Assembly: GCA_019918135.1 (NCBI GenBank)
Contig: WBZZ01000007.1
Location: 216,873-280,872, forward strand
DNA from: Paulinella micropora
Lineage: Eukaryota > Cercozoa > Imbricatea > Euglyphida > Paulinellidae
Reading direction: 5' to 3'
Length of the DNA stretch: 64,000 nt
Shown here: piece after piece, positions 48,084 to 55,970 of the stretch
How the letters are laid out: each line of letters opens with the position of its first letter
Numbering within the stretch: position 1 is the stretch's first letter
The notes under the pieces: generated by a model
Databases searched by the model: none
The model's input: only the letters and a program-made list of their open reading frames with translations
What the model was told of the DNA's origin: nothing
Program-made: the position numbers and the translations under genes

Positions 48084-49301
48084 GGGAGTGAAACAGAGGA
48101 CAGCGAGACAGATGACAGCGAGACAGAAGACAATGAGACGGGAGACACTGAGTTCAAGGAGCAGAAACCAGACTTACCCTCGTGCCAGGAAACTGAAGAC
48201 TCCTTAGGTACCGCAGACGATGAAAACTTGCGGCATGCTATGCAGCGACTAGTGGAAGGAATTGAACGACAAAAAGACGGGTACTTCTGTGCCTTTGATG
48301 TAATCGCAAGATTTCTGGCCTGTCCACTCAACCAGGCCAGAACATGTTATACACGCCTTGAACATCGGTTGTCTGAACACGGAATACTGTCTCGTTCAGT
48401 CAAACTGAAGTTCAAACGGGAAGATGGAAAGAGCGGAATTCCTATTGCTTGCTTCCGCAAAAACGATATGTACTTCATTCTTACGCTGCTTCCGGGGGAA
48501 AAGGCGGAAGCTCTGCGTTTTAAGCTACTGCAAGGCGTGGCGAACGTGTTTCTGCCGGAGAAGAATTCACACGACGTCGCCAGCAAAGCACCAACAGTGC
48601 AGCAGGCGCAAAGCAACACACAACTGAGTGGTACGCAGCCGACGACGAACGAAGACCCCTGCACTACAAGCTCATGCAGACCAGCAGCATTTCCTAAGGC
48701 TGGCGGCGTCGCTGCTCTCGAGCAATCACAACCGACATTGTCAGGCACACAAAAGATCGATTGGGACGGCAGCGACATCACGCCTTCCAACGGCAAGAAG
48801 TTTTTGGATCAGATGATTGCAGAGATGCGCAAGATTCACCCAGCGCACGAGATCGAGCCCGAGCCCGTGTACCTCGGCTTTATCAAGCCGCTGACCAACA
48901 CCAAACATTTCATGACGAGGGCGCAAGTGCGTGCCTGGGTCCTGGAACACAGGAGAAGCATCTACTTCCGCGGTTATTTCGACGAGGACGGCGTGCGCAA
49001 GGTCCCGTTCCACATTGACCATATTATCCCGGACTCGCTCGGCGGCGCTGACCACCCGAGGAACTACGCGCTGATGCCAGAAATTTTCAATCAAAAATTT
49101 GCGTCGTGGTGGATGCCGGCCAAGGCCCAGTACATTGGTAACTAGTTCCCTTGTATACCTCTTTTTTCTGTTGGCTAATGCTCAACCTGCTGTGTTTGTG
49201 TTGCAGGTCGTACAGCAGCACGCACTGCCATTGTTTTTGCCAAGTACATCAAAAAGAAGTACACAAGGGAAATGTCGTTGGATGACTTGGGGGAAATGTA
49301 G
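47979..49301 (+). CDS. Bro-N-like / HNH endonuclease protein, spliced gene
   Basis: ATG 47979. Exon 1 is 47979-49137, intron 49138-49206, exon 2 49207-49301, giving 417 residues. Without splicing the frame ends one codon into the intron at TAG 49141-49143. N-terminus: basic segment SVKMRTRAQRRHPS, then acidic repeats (SETDDSETED). Residues ~85-195 (YFCAFDVIARFLACPL, KLKFKREDGKSGIPI) resemble a Bro-N/phage-antirepressor-type DNA-binding domain. Residues ~340-375 carry an HNH motif (HIDHIIPDSLGG, then N and H/K ligands in PRNYALMPEIFN). HNH proteins cut DNA; in giant viruses they are often mobile or homing nucleases. The last 31 residues encoded after the intron are basic and end MSLDDLGEM. Its N-terminal module is shared with 50319. 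Confidence 0.8.
49138..49206 (+). other. Spliceosomal intron, 69 bp
   Basis: Begins GTAACT and ends TTGTGTTGCAG, with a T-rich 5' half and a CTAAT branch-point-like motif about 32 bases before the 3' site. Removing it keeps the frame (Gly codon across the junction) and replaces an immediate stop with 30 further protein-like codons. Size and signals fit eukaryotic introns. Confidence 0.8.
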
Positions 49302-50318
49302 ACATTTAGTTGTGTCCTCGTGCCTCGCAACACACAACAACAAACTGGAAAGCGGTGTGACAAAGTGAGGGGGGGGAGGGGCGCTACCGTCGGATTCCCA
49401 CACAGGCAAGCAGGCTGGGAGCGCAACCGCTCCGTCGCCTCTCCCCCCGCGCGCGTCTGCCTGCCGCGGCTCGTAGCAGGCCTGCTCTTCCCTCCCGGGG
49501 TCCCTTTCACACGTAAAAACTACCTAATTCCTCTTAATTTTCACTTGTGCGTGGGAGAAGGCATGGGAGAGACCAAGAAAGGTTTGATTACTTTGTTTCG
49601 CCATAAAAAAAACAAGTCATAATCGACCGAGCTCTCTTGCTTCCAAGATGTCCGCGGAAGATGTTAGGGCAGTCGTGCCGGCCAACAGCGGAAGCGGTCG
49701 TAGCCAGCTTCTTATTACTAGAGAGGATGCAAAGGGGATTTGAAGACAAAAAGTTAGAAGCACAAAGGTATAAAAAAGGAAGGGATTGGGGGGGGGGGAT
49801 TAAAATGCTGAAAACCACTACCAGGCCTCTCGAATTCACACATCCCCTCCCCCTGCTGTTTCATGGGGAGAGGTGGGTGCTCGCCGCCCCCCACCTGCCA
49901 CCTTAGCTGCTCGAGGTCAGCCAGGATCTGTGCGGAGGCACGCTGTCGAGAAAAGGGAGTGGAGGAAGGGGCTCCAAGAAACGGCGGCGGGTGGGGGAGG
50001 GGCCTGTCACACACCGCCGCACACGGGCCTGCGCAGAGCGGAGAGGGTGCCTGCCGCACACCGCGCCAAGTGGGAGGGGGAGCCTGCTGCACGCCGCCGC
50101 CCGCGGGCTGGCGCCGGGTGGGAGGGGGGAGCCTGCCACACCCCGCCGCCCGGCGCACTCCGTCGGCCGCCTACCCCGCCGCCCGCGGGCCTGCCCCGGG
50201 TGGGAGGGGGGAGCCTGCTGCACACCGCCGTCCTTCTCACCCCACAGTCCGTCGGTCGGCCGCGTGCACACAGCCACCCCACAACTTCCCCCCCCCCCCC
50301 CCGCACGGCGTGGTACCG
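49302..50318. other. Kilobase without a confident gene; repeats in the second half
   Basis: 49302-49860 has lower G+C. A 31-codon frame (ATG 49648, TGA 49743, starting MSAEDVRAVVPANSG) looks protein-like and could be a small gene or an exon, at low confidence. From about 49980 the sequence is repetitive (next feature), then a C-run precedes the ATG at 50319. Confidence 0.5.
50030..50240. repeat. Imperfect minisatellite upstream of the Bro-N-like gene
   Basis: At least four degenerate ~55-base units containing GTGGGAGGGGGGAGCCTGC and CACCGCCGCCCG. Single units also occur in the leader of the HNH gene near 47890-47930. Confidence 0.75.
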
Positions 50319-50423
50319 ATGATGCAGAACCGGCTGAGCGAGCTGTCCGTCAAGATGCGGACGCGTGCCCAGCGCCGCCATCCTTCCGCCGAGTCCGAGC
50401 CCACGGCGACGGAGTCCTCGTCT
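50240..50423 (+). repeat. Shared 5' module, copy 2
   Basis: Counterpart of 47909-48083. The start codon is doubled (ATGATG). Confidence 0.9.
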
Positions 50424-51854
50424 GCTGGGCGTGAGACAGAGGACGGCGAGCTCGGGGAGGAGGTTGCCGTGGTCGCAGCTCAGCCATCCCGCGCGGTAGC
50501 GCCGGGCGGCACCAACGGCGCGATCCAAGACAATCCCTTGCTCATGGGCCTGAGTGAAGAAACCCTCAAGAAAACTATTCAACGCCAGCAAGCGGGTTTC
50601 TATGCAATTACCGACGTCATCGCGGCCCTCAGGGGCTGTTTGACCAAGGCTGCTAGACAGGACTATGGCAGGTTGCAGCAGAAACTGACGGATCCTCATC
50701 TTGAGGTTCTGTCCAAGAAAATTGCTTTCAAGCGCGCTGACGGGAAGATGGGTATCGCTATTGACTGTTACCGGTTCTGCGACCTGCTGAAGATCTTGCC
50801 CCTGCTGCCCGGGCCGCAGGCCCGCCGTGTTCAGCATGAGCAGGCGAACCTCGCCACCCGTGCCTGTGCGGGCGACCACGAGTTGGAACAGGCTCTGCCC
50901 CTCCGGCGGCAGGAGCTATCTGAGGCTACCAGGCGCGAGCTGCTGGCGGGGGTGAGCACGGCGCAGCCCGCGCTGCCTAGCGCTGCGCAGGTGATCACAT
51001 CGTCGCTGGCCGCCGAACAGGCGGCAGGTGCGGTCCAGGTGCCACCACCACCGCCGCAGGAGGTAGCGGAGCCGGCCGTGAAGCGGCAGTGCTTGGAACT
51101 GCTAGAGTCGGAGCGAGAGTTGCTAGCAGCGAAGCGGGAATTGGCCCTCCTCAAGCGCGTGGTTTGCGAAGAAGAGCTGGCCGCACTGGAGGCCGGCTGG
51201 GCCCTGGAACAGAAGCAGCTGCAGCGCAAGTGCGAAAGCGTGGAAGCCAACCAGCAGGCCGTCTTCCATGTGTATCAAACCACCCTGCATTTATACCAAC
51301 AACAGCTGCAGGAGGGGGGGCTGGCGCTGGACGCCCGCGACGTCATGTTCGTCAGTGACGAGAGAAGAAACAACGCCAGGCGGGCGCTCGCGCTGCTACA
51401 GCGCGCGGGGGTTTGTGCCACGTTCGAGCAGGCGCTGGGCAGCCAGGCGGCACTGCCGGCGCCCGGCGGCGCACCGCTCGACGAGTCGGCCGGGCCGGAG
51501 GCCCGCCCCGAGGGCGCGCCGGTCGAGGGCGAGCCGGCCGGGGGCGAGCCGGCGCCGGGCGCCGGCACCCTGGCCCCGCGAGCACCGGCGCTGCCGGCGG
51601 AGGCGGTGCCACGGGCGGAGCTGGGCTTGACCGAGGTCCTGCTGCGGTTGGCGCCGGCGCCCGCGCCCAGGGGCGCCGAGCTCACGGGGCTGCTGATCCG
51701 GGCCGGTATACCGGGCGGCGCACGGCGGCCAGCCTCCCCGCGCGTGCAGCGCCTGGTCGGAGGTGCCTTGCGGCGGGTGAACTTGTACCACCAGGACGAC
51801 GAGGCACTGCTGGAGGCGGCCTGCCGGCGGGCGCTGGCTCCGGCCGAGGGGTAG
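50319..51854 (+). CDS. Bro-N-like protein with coiled coil (paralogue of the HNH protein's N-terminus)
   Basis: ATG 50319 or 50322; 512 residues. The first ~30 residues are nearly identical to the HNH protein. Residues ~70-165 are an alignable relative of its Bro-N-like domain (GFYAITDVIAALRGCL, KIAFKRADGKMGIAI). Then the two diverge. Here a long Glu/Leu/Ala-rich coiled coil follows (residues ~250-330, ELLAAKRELALLKRVVCEE), then an Ala/Pro/Glu linker with GEPAG repeats, and a final helical domain (~430-512). No HNH. Such Bro-like proteins typically bind DNA and regulate transcription; that is inference. G+C is back to the high background in the second half. Confidence 0.65.
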   Translation: MMQNRLSELSVKMRTRAQRRHPSAESEPTATESSSAGRETEDGELGEEVAVVAAQPSRAVAPGGTNGAIQDNPLLMGLSEETLKKTIQRQQAGFYAITDVIAALRGCLTKAARQDYGRLQQKLTDPHLEVLSKKIAFKRADGKMGIAIDCYRFCDLLKILPLLPGPQARRVQHEQANLATRACAGDHELEQALPLRRQELSEATRRELLAGVSTAQPALPSAAQVITSSLAAEQAAGAVQVPPPPPQEVAEPAVKRQCLELLESERELLAAKRELALLKRVVCEEELAALEAGWALEQKQLQRKCESVEANQQAVFHVYQTTLHLYQQQLQEGGLALDARDVMFVSDERRNNARRALALLQRAGVCATFEQALGSQAALPAPGGAPLDESAGPEARPEGAPVEGEPAGGEPAPGAGTLAPRAPALPAEAVPRAELGLTEVLLRLAPAPAPRGAELTGLLIRAGIPGGARRPASPRVQRLVGGALRRVNLYHQDDEALLEAACRRALAPAEG

Positions 51855-52276
51855 CCGGGGGCCCGTGCACGCGCCAACGGCTTCGGCCGGGGGCTGGTCA
51901 GAGCCCGGCAGGTCTTCGACGGGGCAGGCGTGGTTTAGCCCACGTGTGCCGGCCGGAGGGCAACCCCCGCTCACCTCCTGTACTGGCCGCCGGAACACAC
52001 TGCCAGCAGGCCAATAATGAAGGTCTATTTTTCCAAAAAGGTACTTCTTATTAAGAGCTGGCGGTGGACAGGAGTGGTAGGCCCCTTTTCCGTCCTGGTC
52101 CGAACTAAAGCCGGCACAGCCAGAGCCAGGCTAGAAGAAGCTCTGCTGCTACTAAAGCCGCAGCCCCCGGCCTGTGTCCCCCCGGCCAAGCCCCAGCCTC
52201 GACCGGCGCTTGGTGTCCCGGCTAAAGCCTCGGCCGAGCCACGGCGCCCAGAGCTGCCCGTGTCCCGACAGGGGGG
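51855..52276. other. Intergenic region, possible short plus-strand gene
   Basis: A 113-codon plus-strand frame (52017-52358, starting MKVYFSKKVLLIKSW) overlaps the end of the minus-strand F-box gene. It is followed by GTAAGT and by AATAAA at 52387. Its Pro/Ala-rich second half suggests a chance frame. I see nothing else. Confidence 0.35.
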
Positions 52277-53877
52277 TTACCCGAGTCCGGCCGGACGCCC
52301 CCTGGCTTCTGGCCAGGCTGGGGCTGGTCCGGCGCTCGCGAGCGGGAGTTGTCGGTAAGTGTTAGGGAGGTGCAGACCCTCGGGACAATAAAGCCTGCTA
52401 TACCAACCGTATTGTCCTTCCTCGGTGTAGATATCGTGCTTGGCCTGGACAAGCCCCCCTGGTGGAGCAGCTAGAACCGCTAGGGCTTCCCGCGTAACCC
52501 CGGCTAAGCAGTGATACGCAGAGGCACCTGCAAAGTTCAAGAGGCGCACTTGGACCCAGCGCTGTATTTGTGGGTGTGTAAGGTGCAGAGACGGGAGGAG
52601 GAGGAGGCACAGCGACGCTTTGAGCACTGTCGCGGTCAGGCCTTCCGCTGTTTTCAGCAGCGCGACTTCGGCGGTTTCCCTGCCGTAATTTACCGACACG
52701 TGGACTTGTGCCGTCCAGCGGGCCCCGGGGTTGGTGGCCACGTGTGTGCTAAACACAGGCCGTGTCCATTCGAAGCTTCCTCCTGGGCTACGCGGTGGTA
52801 GCCGGTAATCGGTGGCTAGCTGCACTGCCTGGTTATCTAGGCCCTGTTCCCCCTGTCCCAGGCTGGTGTCGTCAACTGGAACAAGGACCGCGAGGTCTGG
52901 CTGAGCGCAGACAGGCTTGGTCGGTCCAGGAATGAAACGGCGTGCTGCAGGTGCTGGGCCGGCAAGGGGAGCGACGACGCCCACCCTCTGTCCACCGACA
53001 CTGAATAATATCCGGCCAGGTAACCAAGCAACTCTTGTAGCTTATGCTCGTTGCTAGGCATGGCACGGATTTCCTGTAAGGACGGGTAGCGCTCGAGGTG
53101 CAGACCAAGACAGGCCACTAATTGGGATTCAATCACCGGCCGAAGCCTCTCAACGTTGTTCTGGTACACAGGGCTATAGGCCGCCCTCCAGCAGGTGTAG
53201 GCCTTCTTCAATAAATCGAGGGGCTTCCCCTGCTGTACCAAGGCGGCCAGCGGGTCTCGGGAGAGGGAAGCCACGAATCCCCCTGTCCACTCATCCGACC
53301 GCTGGGGAAGAGCCACTGTTTGGGGAGCTGTCTGTCTGAGAACGCGCCAAGCTTTGAATTCCTGCATGGCTCGGCTAGGAGCGGCGTGCAAGTCACAACC
53401 CAACCCAACCACGTCAAAGCGCAGGCCCTGAAAGCGGGGCAGCCCGCCCCCTTCCACGAAGAGGTACTCCAGCGCACTGTAGTTTCTCAGGTTGGGGAGC
53501 AGGCCCTCCCCCCCTACTTCTATCACGATTACTTCAAAGTCGTCGGAGAAGCTTTCCAGGTAGGCTCGGGGGCTTTGCCACTCGAAGGCCGGCAGGCTGG
53601 CAGCGAACAGCTCCAGCCCTGGATGGCCCCGCAGCACGCCAAGTGGTGCAGCGCACTGTGGAACGTGCCAGGAGTGCTTCGCCTCCCCGTCCCCTCGTGT
53701 CTCTTGTAGGCCCCAGCAAGCCCGGGCTAGCGCCGGCACGTAGGAACGACCTTCCCCCATGGTCACCACGATGTGAATCTTGGGTCCAGCAGAGCAGACC
53801 TTACAACGCTTCGCTGGTCGTTGATTGGCGCCAACGGCGGGTACGCCCACGGCATGCTTGTTCGGGGTGGAGATCAT
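52277..53877 (-). CDS. F-box-containing protein, one frame break
   Basis: ATG 53877 is chosen because the upstream open frame is low-complexity. N-terminal ~250 residues: a basic start with CKVC, then alternating hydrophobic strands and helices (IHIVVTMGEGRSYVPALAR, FEVIVIEVGGEGLLP, FDVVGLGCDLHAAPS), giving a Rossmann-like impression. At ~310-345 LPAQHLQHAVSFLDRPSLS and ALSQTSRSLFQLTTP match the F-box pattern well. The first frame stops at 52837. Protein-like sequence continues in another frame from about 52880 to 52277 (FEWTRPVFSTHVATNPGA, VHVSVNYGRETAEVALLK), so a single break near 52860-52890 is inferred. A domain before and after an F-box suggests a ubiquitin-ligase adaptor with novel binding domains. 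Confidence 0.65.
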
Positions 53878-54437
53878 GCGGGCGCGCGCCTCCCCCGGCT
53901 GTTCGTCCCGACTTTGCCTAGCTAGGGCCTCGAAGCGCACAGCAGGGCCCGGGCAGGCGGCGGAGAGGGGGGAGGGCGCAGGCGAGGGCAAGGAGGGGAG
54001 AGGAGGAGGAACGCGCTCGCCCGCTTTTCCTCCCCCGGAAGGTAGTAAGGGGGGGGGGGGGGGCAGGTGCAGCGCTGGGCGCGGCGGGCGCGCCCTGGGG
54101 GGGGGGGGGAAGCTGCGCCCCCCCCCGCCGCCCCCCCCCCCCACCCCTCCTCCGTGCCGGGGAGGGGGTGGCACGCGCCCCCTCGCGTGTGTGTGCCGGC
54201 GGGGCAGCCAGAGGGAGCGGCGGCGGCCTGTCGGTCTCCGGCCACGGCGCACGCCGGCGGCGGCCCCCTCCTCCCCCTCCTGCGCGCCTACGGGAGGGGG
54301 CCAGCGCCCCCCCGGGGGGGGGGGGGGGTGGAGAGCGCAGCCACGACGCACGCCGGCCGCAGCCCCCGGGGAGGGGGCGCTGCTTAGGCACGGCACGGGG
54401 GCTGCTCATTTTCCGACCCCGCAGTAGCACGGGGGAG
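53878..54437. other. Divergent promoter region of the F-box and RNR2 genes
   Basis: 560 bases, G/C-run-rich (G-runs near 54050 and 54310, C-runs near 54120-54140). Frames on both strands are Pro/Arg/Gly low-complexity and I do not call them genes. Confidence 0.5.
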
Positions 54438-55771
54438 ATGGCGGACCCCGAGCCCGAGCGACACTCCGAGCCCGAGCGGCGCCCCGAGCCCGCCGGCTCC
54501 TGGTCCGAAGGAGCGGCGTCGCCCGAGGGGGCATGGTCCAACGGGCCCAGCCACAAGAAAAGAAAACTCACTTCGTCTGACACGCCGGTGGGGGAGGACG
54601 CCGGCGCGGCCGCCGTGGCCGCCGGCACGTTGCCAGAAGAAGGAGCGTCGCCCGAGGAGGGGGCGCGGCCCAATGGGGCCGGCCACCAGCCCACGAAAGC
54701 CGCTCTGTCTGGCACGCCGGCGGGGGACGACGTCGCCCCCCGCGTGGGCGCCGCGGCGGGCGGCCCGTCCGGGGCCGCGGGGGGGCCCCGCCTCCTGGCC
54801 CGGACCGACGCCAACTACACCCTCTTCCCCATCCGGTACCCCGCGGCGTACAAGATGTACAAGCAGCACCTCGCGAGCTTCTGGACGGCGGAGGAGGTGG
54901 ACCTGAGCGAGGACGCACTGCACTACCAGGAGAGGCTGACGCCTAGTGAGCGCGGGTACGTGGACATGATCCTGGCCTTCTTTGCCGCCAGCGACTGCAT
55001 CGTGATGGAGAACCTGTGCCTGCGCTTCCAGCAAGATATCCAGGTGCCGGAGATCAGGTGCTTCTACAGCGTCCAGCTGTGCATGGAGGCGATCCACTCC
55101 GAGATGTACAGCCTGCTGATCGAGACCCTGGTGACCGGCGCGGCGCGCAAGCAGGAGCTGTTCCGCGCCATCGACACGCTGCCGGCGGTGCGCGCCAAGG
55201 CCGACTGGGCGCTGGAGTGGATGCGCAGCGACGCCCCCTTCGCGCAACGCCTGGTCGCCTTTGCGTTCGTCGAGGGGGTCTTCTTCTTCGCTTCCTTCTG
55301 CGGCGTGTTCTACTTCAAGAAACGCAACCTGCTGCCCGGGCTGGCGGCGTCCAACCTGTGGATCAGCCGGGACGAGGGGCTGCACTGTGACTTTGCGTGC
55401 CTGCTGTACACCCAGTACCTGGAACCCGAGTTCCTGCTACCGGCGGCCACCGTCCACGCCATGGCCCGGAGCGCCCTGGCAGTCGAGACCGAGTTTGTGC
55501 GCGCCAGCCTGCCCAGCGAGATCATTGGGCTCAACGCCGAGCTGCTGCTCGAGTACGTCAAGATGATCACGGACCGGCTGCTCGTGGCCCTGGGCTACGC
55601 CAAGCTCTGGCACGCCGAGAACACCTTCCCCTGGATGGACATGATCTCGCTGCGGACGTCGGCCAACACTTTTTCGAGCGCCGCGAGGCCTCGTACGCGG
55701 GCCGGAGCGGGGTCGTGGCCGCGCTGCAAGGGGTCGACCACCACCGCTTCGACACCAACGTGGACTTTTGA
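54438..55771 (+). CDS. Ribonucleotide reductase small subunit (class I R2), frame break near the C-terminus
   Basis: Start ATG 54438. Makes the tyrosyl radical for ribonucleotide reduction to dNTPs, working with a large R1 subunit not in this window. A ~120-residue N-terminal extension holds two imperfect ~40-residue repeats and an NLS-like KKRK. Catalytic features are visible: Glu217-x2-His220 with the radical Tyr at 224 (EAIHSEMYS), Glu279 (FVEGVFF), Glu313-x2-His316 (DEGLHC), and an Asp in EEVDLSED. All diiron ligands appear present. At the T5 run 55670-55674 the frame leaves the conserved sequence. The conserved ending (FFERREASY, and a final FDTNVDF that in this family docks R1) is in another frame, stopping at 55771. 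In the annotated frame translation would run to 55964. Confidence 0.93.
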
Positions 55772-55934
55772 ACCCCCCTCGGCCGCGCACCGCGCACTGC
55801 CCGGCCAGCGAGCGAGCAGGGAGAGCAGGAGAGAGTGGGCCGGCCGGCGAGCGAGCAGGAGAGAGTGGGCCGGCCGGCGAGAGGAGGCAGGTTTTGGGGG
55901 GTGTGAGCGGTGTGCCGACCGTGGACAAACTTGT

Positions 55935-55940
55935 ATTAAA
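55935..55940 (+). terminator. Poly(A) signal of the RNR2 gene
   Basis: ATTAAA 164 bases after the conserved-frame stop, just before the convergent LRR gene ends at 55971. Confidence 0.55.
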
Positions 55941-55970
55941 CAGCGAAAGGGGCTTCCCTCCTGAGACACA

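Noticed and set aside
49648-49743. A 31-codon frame as a confident gene
   Set aside because: Protein-like but short, with no promoter or second exon that I can pair with it. Mentioned only in the gap description.
53100-53877. Glycosyltransferase assignment for the N-terminus of the F-box protein
   Set aside because: Alternating strands and helices look Rossmann-like, but no sugar-nucleotide motif is visible.
55660-55690. Programmed ribosomal frameshift in RNR2
   Set aside because: Only five T residues and no heptamer of the X-XXY-YYZ type. No obvious downstream structure can be argued by eye.
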